From: Oligoflexia bacterium
Lineage (GTDB): Bacteria; Bdellovibrionota; UBA1018
NCBI GenBank assembly: GCA_025352185.1
Contig: JANXTV010000394.1
Coordinates: 1 to 8,347 of the forward strand
Length of the DNA stretch: 8,347 bases
Direction: 5' to 3'
Numbering within the stretch: the stretch's first letter is position 1; each line of letters starts with the position of its first letter. This document shows, piece after piece, positions 1-6,768 of this stretch. The notes under the pieces were generated by a model that searched no databases, was not told the origin of the DNA, and saw only the letters and a program-made list of their open reading frames with translations. The position numbers were made by a program, and so were the translations under genes.

Positions 1-242
1 GATGGAGAAAAATCACAACTTCGACCTTACGAGACTGGTTTAACGAACGAAAAGTGTTCGACGTCGTCATCCAAAAGGACGCCCCGAAGGGGAAAAGTCA
101 CGGACACGTCGCGATTCCGATCGGCCTCGATGAAAATGGGAAAATTATGGTCGCCGAGGGTATTCACGAACGCGTGTCGAACCACATCCGCGTCTATACC
201 GATAAATTCGTGGGTAAATTTAATATCTTCGTGCGCGATTAA
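1..242 (+). CDS. C-terminal fragment of an uncharacterised protein, possibly CHAP/NlpC-like (5' end outside window)
   Basis: The frame is open from the left edge (first full codon TGG at 3) to TAA at 240-242, giving about 79 residues. The first possible start in view, GTG at 54, is therefore probably internal. The readable part has a basic stretch (KDAPKGK) followed by SHGHVAIPIGLDENGKIMVA. A Gly-His-Val-Ala-Ile strand followed by a short turn and another strand is what the catalytic-His segment of CHAP or NlpC/P60-type papain-fold amidases looks like. This is only a visual resemblance, because the cysteine-bearing half lies outside the window. No domain can be assigned firmly. The gene converges on hflX. 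Confidence 0.65.
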   Translation, partial: WRKITTSTLRDWFNERKVFDVVIQKDAPKGKSHGHVAIPIGLDENGKIMVAEGIHERVSNHIRVYTDKFVGKFNIFVRD

Positions 243-256
243 TCGAAAAGCGAACG

Positions 257-277
257 ACTCGGGATTTCACTCCGAGT
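257..277. terminator. weak hairpin between convergent genes, possible terminator
   Basis: ACTCGG (257-262) pairs perfectly with CCGAGT (272-277) around a 9-nt loop, in the 62-bp gap between two converging genes. The stem is only 6 bp. The nearest T-run on the plus strand (300-305) lies more than 20 nt away, so it does not form a classical intrinsic terminator. It could act in either direction or be chance. Confidence 0.25.
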
Positions 278-304
278 GATACACCATGCATACACAGTCT
301 TTTT

Positions 305-1615
305 TCAGGTTCGGTACTTTTCCAAGCCTAATTTCTTCGCCCAGACCGCATCCATGCGAACCTTCATGAAAGTCCCTTTTTCGATGTGCTTCAGATGATC
401 CACGCTGCCGTGTTTATGAATCTGCGCTTCAAGTTTGCTCTCGGTATAGGGAACCACAACCTCGAAGGTCTCTAACTTCGATTTAAAATGCTCAAGGATC
501 ACTTCGCGCAGTCGCGCCACTTCGTCCTTATTCAGCGCCGAAAGCGCGAATGATCCCGGCGCCACGATCCGGGCGAGATTCCGCCGCGCGAGCGATTGGG
601 CGAGCACGCTGGCCCCCCCTTGGGTATCGGCGCGCAGGAGATCCATCTTATTTAAAACGGTAATCCGCGGTTTCGTTTCGACGTCGAGTTCTTTCATGAC
701 CTGAATCGTAACTTCGACTTCTTCACGCGCAGTCGGGCTCGATCCATCAACGACGTGGACGATCAGATCGGCCTCGTGCAGCTCCTCGAGCGTCGACCGA
801 AATGAAGCGACGAGTTCGGGCGGGAGGCGGGAAACGAATCCGACCGTATCGACGGCGACGACGGGTGGATGCGCGTCGGGTGAAAGCATGCGGACGGAAG
901 AGTCGAGCGTGGCGAAGAGTTTATCTTCGGCGAGGACTTTCGATTTCGTGAGGGCATTTAATAGCGTTGATTTACCGGCGTTCGTGTATCCGACGAGGGC
1001 GACCTTCAGAACTTCTTTACGTTTTGAGCGCTGAATCTGCCGCTCTTTTTCGATTTCTTTTAGGCGCCCCTTCAGGACGCCCATCCGGTCTTTCACCAGA
1101 CGACGATCGACCTCGATCTGCGTCTCACCCATCCCGCGGTTTCCGGTGCCTCCTCCGCGCTGACGCTCGAAGTGGGACCAGAGGTGGGCGAGTCGCGGCA
1201 GAATATATTCGAGGCGCGCGAGTTCAACCTGAGTTTTCGATTCTTTCGTGCGGGCGTGCTGCGAAAAAATTTCGATAATCACGCCGGGGCGATCGATGAT
1301 CGGCTTCCCGAGAAAAGCCTCAATGTTTCGAAGCTGGTTCGGAGAAAGTTCAACGTCCACGATCACGCCATCCGCTTCGGTGTCCTCGATCAGTTTTTTA
1401 GCGGCTTCGAGTTTTCCCTGCGTGATGTAAGTCGCCGGACTGATTTTCCGGGTCGAGGCGATGACGCTTCCCGCCACTCGTGTCCCGAGCGTATCGAGGA
1501 GGCGCACAAGTTCATCGAGCGGATGATCTTCCGTTCCGATGCAGATGACTTCAAGCCATTCGCGGCCGGATTTCCCGGAAGATTTCGGGAGTAGAGATTC
1601 GTTTGCTTCCAGCAT
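305..1615 (-). CDS. hflX: GTPase HflX
   Basis: This is a 436-residue ribosome-associated GTPase of the Obg-HflX superfamily. The family binds the 50S subunit and in E. coli splits stalled 70S ribosomes under heat stress. The N-terminal HflX nucleotide-binding domain covers about residues 20-200, with SPNQLRNIE (91-99), a basic coiled linker around 180-200, and the glycine-rich loop RGGGTGNRGMGETQ (153-166). This loop has GMGETQ where GPGETQ is common. The G domain is complete: G1 GYTNAGKS (209-216), G2 FATLD (234-238), G3 DTVGF (256-260), G4 NKMD (322-325) and G5 SAL (359-361). The length matches the E. coli protein (426). Start is ATG at 1613-1615, with no convincing Shine-Dalgarno in the preceding 15 nt. 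It is divergent from the aminotransferase gene, 29 bp away. No hfq or miaA is visible nearby. Confidence 0.97.
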   Translation of the reverse strand: MLEANESLLPKSSGKSGREWLEVICIGTEDHPLDELVRLLDTLGTRVAGSVIASTRKISPATYITQGKLEAAKKLIEDTEADGVIVDVELSPNQLRNIEAFLGKPIIDRPGVIIEIFSQHARTKESKTQVELARLEYILPRLAHLWSHFERQRGGGTGNRGMGETQIEVDRRLVKDRMGVLKGRLKEIEKERQIQRSKRKEVLKVALVGYTNAGKSTLLNALTKSKVLAEDKLFATLDSSVRMLSPDAHPPVVAVDTVGFVSRLPPELVASFRSTLEELHEADLIVHVVDGSSPTAREEVEVTIQVMKELDVETKPRITVLNKMDLLRADTQGGASVLAQSLARRNLARIVAPGSFALSALNKDEVARLREVILEHFKSKLETFEVVVPYTESKLEAQIHKHGSVDHLKHIEKGTFMKVRMDAVWAKKLGLEKYRT

Positions 1616-1630
1616 GATTCTTTTTGGAGT

Positions 1631-1658
1631 AACCTATTTTCGAGATGAATTCAGTAAA
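1631..1658 (-). promoter_or_regulatory. possible sigma70-like promoter for hflX
   Basis: On the minus strand, TTTACT (1653-1658) is separated by 16 nt from TAGGTT (1631-1636), 15 nt upstream of the hflX ATG. Matches to consensus are modest (4/6 and 3/6). The -35 lies inside the first codons of the divergent aminotransferase gene, which is unavoidable because the gap is only 29 bp. Confidence 0.2.
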
Positions 1659-2595
1659 CGAAAAAGATTTTAAGCAGATCGCATTGAACGTGAACGGCGA
1701 AATTTTAGTCGACGCATTAACTCCCTGTATTCCCGCCTTCGACCGGAGCTACCTCTACGGAGACAGCCTTTACGAGGTGATTCGCACGTACCGGGGCCAG
1801 TTCCTTTATATGGAAGAACACCTGACTCGACTCGCAAAGTCAGCCGAACTTTGTCATCTGCGCCTGTCGCAGCCGCTCTCCTTCTACCGGGACGAGTGTA
1901 AAAAAACCCTCCGCGCCTTCCAGGCGAAGCCCGGCCTTCGGGATACCGAGGCCTATTGCCGAATCGTCCTTTCGCGCGGGACCGGAAAAATCGGGTTCGG
2001 TACGGAGAATCTCCTGACTCCGACGACGTTCGTGGTGATCGTTCAACCCCTGAATCCTCCGACCGAGGCGCAGTGGGAAGCCGGATTTCGCTATCGGATC
2101 GTCGACCGGATACGGAACGATCGACGCGCCCAAGACCCCGCCGCAAAAACGGGAAACTACATGAATTCACTCCTCGCGTACCTCGAAGGGACGAAGGAGG
2201 GTTTCCACGACGCTCTCCTCCTCGACTCGCAAGGTTTCATGACGGAAGGCACGACATTTAATCTGTTCTACGTTCGCCGAGGCATCATCGCGACCTCCCC
2301 GTTCACCTCGGGAATCCTCGACGGGATCACGCGGAAAACGACGATCGGACTCGCCCGAAAAATGGGCTACGAAGTTCGGGAAGTCCTCTTTCCGAAGGAG
2401 CGCCTCTACGAAGCGGACGAAGTTTTTATGACTTCGACGATTAAGGAAGTGTTCCCCGTCGTTCAGATCGATGACGTGAAGATAGCGAACGGGAAGCCCG
2501 GAAAAATTACGCGCGAACTGAAACAGGCGTTCACCCAGTTCTCGCTCGGGCGTGTCGCAAAGGTCCTCGAGAAGTCCGTGGAAAGATCCGCATGA
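1645..2595 (+). CDS. class IV PLP-dependent aminotransferase (branched-chain or D-amino acid aminotransferase-like)
   Basis: This 316-residue protein belongs to the fold-type IV aminotransferase family (IlvE, D-alanine aminotransferase, aminodeoxychorismate lyase). Near the N terminus FDRSYLYGDSLYEVIRTY (32-49) is the conserved active-site strand. K168 in DPAAKTGNYMNSLLA is the expected PLP Schiff-base lysine. E201 in FMTEGTTFNLF is the glutamate that contacts the pyridine nitrogen, and SGILDGITR (222-230) binds phosphate. AKTGNYMNSLLA resembles the branched-chain group (AKxxGNYxNS), so transamination of branched-chain amino acids with 2-oxoglutarate is the best guess, but substrate specificity cannot be read safely. 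Start is ATG at 1645. GGAG at 1626-1629 is 15 nt away, rather far for a ribosome binding site. The stop overlaps the start of the next gene (ATGA), so the two are probably co-transcribed and translationally coupled. Confidence 0.93.
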   Translation: MNSVNEKDFKQIALNVNGEILVDALTPCIPAFDRSYLYGDSLYEVIRTYRGQFLYMEEHLTRLAKSAELCHLRLSQPLSFYRDECKKTLRAFQAKPGLRDTEAYCRIVLSRGTGKIGFGTENLLTPTTFVVIVQPLNPPTEAQWEAGFRYRIVDRIRNDRRAQDPAAKTGNYMNSLLAYLEGTKEGFHDALLLDSQGFMTEGTTFNLFYVRRGIIATSPFTSGILDGITRKTTIGLARKMGYEVREVLFPKERLYEADEVFMTSTIKEVFPVVQIDDVKIANGKPGKITRELKQAFTQFSLGRVAKVLEKSVERSA

Positions 2596-3473
2596 AAAAG
2601 AAACCGGCTAGAAAATCCGCCACTAAAAAAAGCGCAAAGGACGCCACTCCCGATCCGAAAAAAATCCTCGCCGGAATGGTGAAGGCCGCCCAGATTTCGG
2701 GCGCCATTCTCCGAAAGTACTACCAACTCTCCCGCGGCGCGAAGCTCAGTATCGCTGAGAAACCCGGGGCGGGTCTCGTGACGAACGCGGACATCGAGAG
2801 TGAAAAAGCTTGCGTAAAAGCGCTTCGAAAAATTCGCCCCGATTTTTCCTTTCTGACGGAGGAAGAAACGGCGGAACGGACTCCGGCGCGAGGCCGATGG
2901 ATCATCGATCCCCTCGACGGCACGACGAACTTCGTTCATGGGTTTCCTATGTTTTGCGTCTCGCTCGCCGCCGAGTGGGACGGGAAAATTATCGCGGCGG
3001 TTATCGAACACCCCATTCTCCGCGAGACTTATACGGCTACCCTCGGGGGCGGCGCGTTTATCAACGGTAAAAAACTAAAAGTCTCGGCGACGAAAACACT
3101 GGCCGACTCCCTCCTCTCGACCGGATTTACCTACCGAAAAACGGAACTCCTCCACACGGAAATGCTCGCGTTCGAGGAGCTCTCGAGTATTGCGCGCGCG
3201 ATTCGCCGACCGGGGTCGGCGGCACTCGATCTCGCGTATACCGCGCGCGGAGTGTTCGATGGTTTTTGGGAGCGCCGGCTTTCTCCGTGGGATGTCGCCG
3301 CGGGACTGCTCCTCGTGCGCGAAGCCGGTGGACGCGTAACCGACTTCAAGGGAAATGAGGACATTCTCACCTCCCCCGCGATTCTCGCGACGAATTCGGT
3401 TCTGCACGACTCTTTACTCGCCGTGGTTCAGACGCCCGAAGAAAAGCTCCGCGCAAAGTGGAATCTCGATTAA
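2592..3473 (+). CDS. inositol monophosphatase family protein (SuhB-like)
   Basis: This 293-residue Mg2+-dependent sugar-phosphate phosphatase belongs to the IMPase superfamily. The metal-binding signatures are present: FLTEEE (87-92, the GEE-type motif), DPLDGTTN (106-113, D106 and D109 as ligands) and WDVAAG (233-238, D234). GSAALDLAYTARG (208-220), just before them, is the usual substrate-side segment. Compared with SuhB (267 aa in E. coli), it carries an extra, very basic N-terminal tail of about 24 residues with 9 lysines and no hydrophobic core, so it is not a signal peptide. Start ATG at 2592 overlaps the aminotransferase stop by 4 nt and has GGAAAG (2580-2585) at 6-nt spacing. The true substrate could be inositol-1-phosphate, histidinol phosphate, PAP or fructose-1,6-bisphosphate, because all share these motifs. 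The gene converges on the next gene with a 21-bp gap that contains no evident terminator. Confidence 0.93.
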   Translation: MKKKPARKSATKKSAKDATPDPKKILAGMVKAAQISGAILRKYYQLSRGAKLSIAEKPGAGLVTNADIESEKACVKALRKIRPDFSFLTEEETAERTPARGRWIIDPLDGTTNFVHGFPMFCVSLAAEWDGKIIAAVIEHPILRETYTATLGGGAFINGKKLKVSATKTLADSLLSTGFTYRKTELLHTEMLAFEELSSIARAIRRPGSAALDLAYTARGVFDGFWERRLSPWDVAAGLLLVREAGGRVTDFKGNEDILTSPAILATNSVLHDSLLAVVQTPEEKLRAKWNLD

Positions 3474-3494
3474 CGGCGTCGCGCCCAAAATCAT

Positions 3495-4691
3495 TTAGAA
3501 AATTTCGTTCATTAACCGCTGACAACCGTGCTGGTTAACTTGGTTCATCCGAACTTGTTCCGGAAGGCGCTTCAGTAGTTTTAAGAACGTGGATTCGAAC
3601 TCAACCGTATCCACCTTATCGACGAGATGAATATTTGAAGTTTCCGACGCGACTACATTTACCGAATATCCACGCGCCGGATCGAGATCACCGAGGTCCA
3701 TCCGAATGGATACGCGGCTAGATTTTTCGATGATTTTCGGGTTTTCGATTCCGAGAACGACCGATGGGTCCGTCGGCGTGAATTGCGATCCCGCGAAAGG
3801 CTCGATCACCGGCTTCAGGACCGGAATGTTTTCCATGATGTGCCGGTCCCAGCTCAGCGTCGCGGTCTTCAGCTCTCCGATACTCGGAAGTTCCGTCTGT
3901 AGCTCTCGAAAACCGTCGATAATTTTCGGGTAATTTTTATCGTTAATGCTTCCGCCCGAAAAACTCGTTTTGAAAACGTGCGACGAATACAGGGTCATCG
4001 GGATTTCTTCGTGCTGGAGAAGTTTAGCCGCCGCTCCGGGATCCATGTTCCAGTTATAAGTCGTCCGCCGAACCGGAAGAGCCGTCGCGCCCGGGACCTC
4101 AATCCATCCGCCCATGATATGAATGTGCTTAATTTTTCGAATCAGATCGGGTCGCTTTTCAATCACCGCGACGAGGTCCGTCGGCGGAGCGAGCATCACA
4201 ATTTCGACATCCTGATTCTTTTCGAGAGCCCGAATGACCGCGCTCTCGAGATCGCCGCTCGAATACGGCCGCTTCTCGATTTCCTGAAGCTCCCGAGGCG
4301 AAAGGATATTTTCGCCTTCCTGGGCGTACGTTCGCGCCGCCTTTGAAGAGGCGATCTCGAGGTACACCTCCGGATGGCCTCCTTGTCCTTGAATCACGGG
4401 CACGCCCTTATAACCGACTTGCTCGAGGAGTCGCTGAGCGAGGACCTTTTTTCGACCCGAATGTTTTACGGTCGTGCCGACGAGGAGAACTTCTTCGGGC
4501 GGATGAGCTCCGGCGAATAAATTCAGGGCGACGCGGTCGTCGGGCTCCATGTCGGTGAAGAGAATAAATTTTCGATTCCCCGCGTGTGCAGAAGTCGCGG
4601 AAAACCCGAGAATTAAAACCGCGGCGATCAATGGAGCGAAAGTACGCCCGCACACGCACGAATGAGTGTAAACTTTATGGCTAGGTCTCAA
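3495..4691 (-). CDS. secreted nucleoside hydrolase-like protein with variant metal-binding loop
   Basis: This 398-residue protein resembles the inosine-uridine-preferring nucleoside hydrolase (IUNH) family, which cleaves the N-glycosidic bond of ribonucleosides using Ca2+. After a signal peptide (hydrophobic 18-33, likely signal peptidase I site SAHA|G at 34-38) come FTDMEPDDRVAL (45-56, the N-terminal metal loop), APPTDL (168-173, family GPxTNL), HIMGG (191-195), YNWNMDPGAA (212-221, family EFNxxxDPxAA) and PTDPSVVL (306-313, family HDPlAv). D47, D51 and D52 are retained, but the first-loop Asp of DxDPGxDD is Glu (E49) and two residues are missing. Activity is therefore uncertain. About 80 C-terminal residues continue past D308 and include beta-rich sequence. 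The start is TTG (4689-4691), chosen because AGGGGG lies 8 nt upstream; GTG at codon 13 would also leave a signal peptide but has no ribosome binding site. Periplasmic or secreted nucleoside scavenging is a reasonable inference. Confidence 0.85.
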   Translation of the reverse strand: MRPSHKVYTHSCVCGRTFAPLIAAVLILGFSATSAHAGNRKFILFTDMEPDDRVALNLFAGAHPPEEVLLVGTTVKHSGRKKVLAQRLLEQVGYKGVPVIQGQGGHPEVYLEIASSKAARTYAQEGENILSPRELQEIEKRPYSSGDLESAVIRALEKNQDVEIVMLAPPTDLVAVIEKRPDLIRKIKHIHIMGGWIEVPGATALPVRRTTYNWNMDPGAAAKLLQHEEIPMTLYSSHVFKTSFSGGSINDKNYPKIIDGFRELQTELPSIGELKTATLSWDRHIMENIPVLKPVIEPFAGSQFTPTDPSVVLGIENPKIIEKSSRVSIRMDLGDLDPARGYSVNVVASETSNIHLVDKVDTVEFESTFLKLLKRLPEQVRMNQVNQHGCQRLMNEIF

Positions 4692-4697
4692 AGCCGG

Positions 4698-4708
4698 CCC
4701 CCCCTCTC
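4698..4708 (-). promoter_or_regulatory. G-rich ribosome binding site deciding a TTG start
   Basis: Read on the minus strand this is GAGAGGGGGGG, ending 6 nt before the TTG codon at 4691-4689. AGGGGG within it has a spacing of about 8 nt. The alternative GTG start at codon 13 has no purine-rich stretch, which favours TTG. A TAAGAT box just upstream (4710-4715, minus strand) could be a -10, but no -35 is visible. Confidence 0.5.
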
Positions 4709-4799
4709 GATCTTAACAATCCCGGGTCTTTTGTGGAGTTTTTATGGGGAACGGGTAATCGCCGACACGGAGGGTGCGGCGGTATATTGTCGCTTTCCG

Positions 4800-4817
4800 C
4801 AGAATATCTGAATTCTG
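4800..4817. repeat. inverted repeat upstream of the coiled-coil gene promoter
   Basis: CAGAAT (4800-4805) and ATTCTG (4812-4817) are perfect 6-bp inverted arms around a 6-bp spacer, 21 bp upstream of the -35 box of the promoter at 4839. The size and spacing fit a dimeric repressor or activator site. The rest of the 4692-4838 gap shows only minor AT-rich boxes and tiny open frames of 4-5 codons, which I do not regard as genes. Confidence 0.3.
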
Positions 4818-4838
4818 TAGAAGAATGAGCGCGGCGAT

Positions 4839-4867
4839 TTGACTCATTTCTCGGAACTCCTTACACT
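4839..4867 (+). promoter_or_regulatory. sigma70-like promoter, possibly giving a leaderless mRNA
   Basis: TTGACT (4839-4844, 5/6 match to TTGACA) and TACACT (4862-4867, 4/6 match to TATAAT) are separated by exactly 17 nt. The -10 box ends 7 nt before the ATG at 4875. Transcription would thus begin at or within a base or two of the start codon. No Shine-Dalgarno is present between the -10 box and the ATG. Confidence 0.55.
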
Positions 4868-4874
4868 CTTAGTC

Positions 4875-5951
4875 ATGGACGCTTGGGTCTATTTGTTCTC
4901 TAAATTCTCGCATGAAGCTCTCCTTTTCGAAGCCCTCGGACTGTCCTTAGGACTTTTTGGGTACGCGATCTTCTACCTCATCCGGAAACGGAAATACGGA
5001 GTCGCGGGAAAAGACATTCCTTCAAACATCGTAAAAGTTTATCTCGCGCAGCTCGTGGCCGACGCCGAAGAGATGCGAATTCAGCTTTTTGGTCTCCTCG
5101 GAAAAGGAGAGGCCACTTCCCGGCTCATGGCGGGATTCCAGTCCCTCGGTGATGCCCAGGTGGAAACTTCCGGAGCGGGCGCCGTCGCGGCGGGAGCGCC
5201 GGTAGCATCCACCCAAATCGTGGTGGATCCGAAACTCGCTGAAAAAATGCGTGAGCTCGAAAAGCGCCTCGCCGAGCAGTCGAACGCGCTCGATACCGTT
5301 CTGAACGATAAGATGAAGCTCGAAGAAGAACTCGCGAACGCGAAGGCGAACGCCGGAAGTTCTTCGGGGTCGGATGACGACGCAAAGGGTGGCAACCCCG
5401 ATCGTTCCGGACCCATGGCCGAGCGCTTAAAGCAGCTCGAGGCGCAGCTCGCCGAGTACGCGATCATTGAAGATGATTTAGCGAATTTAAAGCGTCTCCA
5501 AAAAGAGAATAAGAGTTTAAAGGACCAGCTCGCTGACGTTGCGAAGGGTGCACCGGCCGCGACGGCTGCGGCGAATGCCGCGAATACTCCGACCTTGAAC
5601 GCAGCGCCAGCTCCGGCCCCCGCGGTGGTTGCGCCGACCCTCGCCGCTCCCGAGAAGAAAGCCGCACCGATCATGCCGGACACCTCCGGTCCAGCGAGTC
5701 CAGACATCGCGACCGAAGCCGTGGATAATCAGCATAATCACGATGATGATCATCCGGCCGACTTCGAGTCCCTCGTCGATGTGGTGGAAAAAAACTTGGC
5801 AGACGCGGCTAAATCCGACACCGTTGATCCAACCACTGAAGTTCCTCCGAGCGATTTTAATCTCGAAGCGGGAGCGGTGGCGGAGACTCCACCCGATGAA
5901 AAAAGCGAAGAACAACTCCAGGCCGACTTCGAAAAAATGCTTAACTCTTAG
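4875..5951 (+). CDS. uncharacterised membrane-anchored coiled-coil protein with Ala/Pro-rich linker and acidic tail
   Basis: I do not recognise this 358-residue protein. From the ATG at 4875 it has one N-terminal membrane segment (about 14-36), followed directly by RKRKYG. By the positive-inside rule this places the rest in the cytoplasm. Heptad-like, Leu/Glu/Lys/Ala-rich helices follow at 119-159 and 181-224 (for example LAEKMRELEKRLAEQ and LKRLQKENKSLKDQL), interrupted by a Ser/Asp/Gly stretch. An Ala/Pro-rich flexible linker (225-265) comes next, and then an acidic tail with a His/Asp cluster, HNHDDDHPADF (288-298), ending EKMLNS. A TTG 36 nt upstream (4839) is in frame but has no ribosome binding site and coincides with the -35 box, so the ATG is preferred. 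The domain order suggests a scaffold or tether at the inner membrane. It overlaps the HEAT-repeat gene by 56 bp, implying co-expression. Confidence 0.88.
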   Translation: MDAWVYLFSKFSHEALLFEALGLSLGLFGYAIFYLIRKRKYGVAGKDIPSNIVKVYLAQLVADAEEMRIQLFGLLGKGEATSRLMAGFQSLGDAQVETSGAGAVAAGAPVASTQIVVDPKLAEKMRELEKRLAEQSNALDTVLNDKMKLEEELANAKANAGSSSGSDDDAKGGNPDRSGPMAERLKQLEAQLAEYAIIEDDLANLKRLQKENKSLKDQLADVAKGAPAATAAANAANTPTLNAAPAPAPAVVAPTLAAPEKKAAPIMPDTSGPASPDIATEAVDNQHNHDDDHPADFESLVDVVEKNLADAAKSDTVDPTTEVPPSDFNLEAGAVAETPPDEKSEEQLQADFEKMLNS

Positions 5952-6768
5952 TTTTTTCGCGCTCCCCTCTTTTCTCTATTTATTCTTTACCCTTCTCCCC
6001 GCGGTCTGCCCGCACTCCGCGTCGTCCGATGCTTGGGCGGCCATCGATTCGTCGAAGCAAAAGCATTCGATCGAATCGTTTCTCGCGAGTGACCTCGCTA
6101 CTTTCCGCCGAGAAAAATTGACCGATTTTAAGTCCCTGATTTCGAAATGGGAACGCGTATACGGCGTGTCCGCCATTCCGGGACTGAAGAATATTTCGAA
6201 GGATACTAAAGCAAAAGATTCGGATCGGTACGTTGCTATTCTCGCGACGACTAAAATTCAGGGCGCGAAATCCGCCGGTGAAGCGGTCGCACTTTTAGAC
6301 GATAAAAACTGGATGGTTCGGTCCGCGGCCCTAAAATCGATCGAAATCTTAGGCTATTCTCCCGCCGGTCCGAAAGTTTTAGAAAAACTCGCAAAGGATC
6401 CTGCCCTCGTGATTCGACTCCAGGCGATCGAAACGATCATTCGCCTCCGCCCCGTCGGGTACGAGGGTGCGCTCGTATCCGCGACGACCAGCGGACAAAA
6501 CTATCGCCCCGCAAACTATAAAGCGGGTCGTGCGGACTGGGTCCCCCAGCGAGCACTCGAAGCTCTCCGTGAACTCGCGCCCGAGATGAAACGCGAGAAG
6601 AAAAGCCACGAGGTGGCGCAGTCTCTACTCACGCTTCTAAACGGTGCGAAGGATGGACGAATTCGTGCTCACGCTCTCCATACAATAGAGACTCTCGAAG
6701 AAAAATCCCTCGGAAAGGGTCTCCCGTTTAAGGAGCGAGCCGTGGCCTGGAACCGGGCTCTGAAGTAG
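5896..6768 (+). CDS. exported HEAT-repeat protein, uncharacterised
   Basis: This is a 290-residue protein starting at ATG 5896, inside the end of the preceding gene in another frame. The start is chosen because it gives a textbook signal peptide: a lysine-rich n-region (1-14), a hydrophobic core (16-37, with LSFFALPSFLYLFF) and a likely cleavage after SSDAWA near residue 48. GGAG lies 10 nt upstream (5882-5885). The frame stays open further upstream to 5629, but that part is the shadow of the coiled-coil gene. The mature part is helical with HEAT/PBS-lyase-like repeats: AGEAVALLDDKNWMVRSAAL (127-146), PKVLEKLAKDPALVIRLQAI (159-178) and a third around 214-228 (DWVPQRALEALRELA). Such repeats are protein-binding surfaces, so a periplasmic adaptor role is likely. 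No catalytic motif is visible. The stop TAG (6766-6768) directly abuts the stop of the convergent lipoprotein gene. Confidence 0.85.
   Translation: MKKAKNNSRPTSKKCLTLSFFALPSFLYLFFTLLPAVCPHSASSDAWAAIDSSKQKHSIESFLASDLATFRREKLTDFKSLISKWERVYGVSAIPGLKNISKDTKAKDSDRYVAILATTKIQGAKSAGEAVALLDDKNWMVRSAALKSIEILGYSPAGPKVLEKLAKDPALVIRLQAIETIIRLRPVGYEGALVSATTSGQNYRPANYKAGRADWVPQRALEALRELAPEMKREKKSHEVAQSLLTLLNGAKDGRIRAHALHTIETLEEKSLGKGLPFKERAVAWNRALK

Noticed and set aside
1172..1594. 140-codon plus-strand frame inside hflX, and similar frames nearby
   Set aside because: The hflX frame has every GTPase motif, and the opposite frames have none and look like random Arg/Ser-rich translations.
1670..2170. 166-codon minus-strand frame inside the aminotransferase gene
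   Set aside because: Arg/Ser/Gly-rich antisense shadow of a well-conserved enzyme frame.
3474..3494. Possible terminator between the IMPase and nucleoside-hydrolase-like genes
   Set aside because: The 21-bp gap contains no inverted repeat followed by a T-run on either strand.
4744..4758. Tiny frame ATG-GGG-AAC-GGG-TAA after GGAG in the 4692-4838 gap, and MSAAI at 4825-4842
   Set aside because: Four and five codons are too short to support as genes. They lie upstream of, or overlap, the promoter for the coiled-coil gene, so they are probably not even in its transcript.
5081..5707. 208-codon open frame on the minus strand inside the coiled-coil gene
   Set aside because: It is antisense to a gene with clear coiled-coil and membrane features. 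The translation is low-complexity (Ala/Ser/Phe) as expected from the complement of Ala/Glu/Lys codons, and no ribosome binding site or domain is visible.
5629..5895. Upstream extension of the HEAT-repeat gene to an ATG at 5629
   Set aside because: The extra residues are an Arg/Pro/Ile/Met-rich translation of the coiled-coil gene in another frame, and they would bury the clear signal peptide that begins at 5896.
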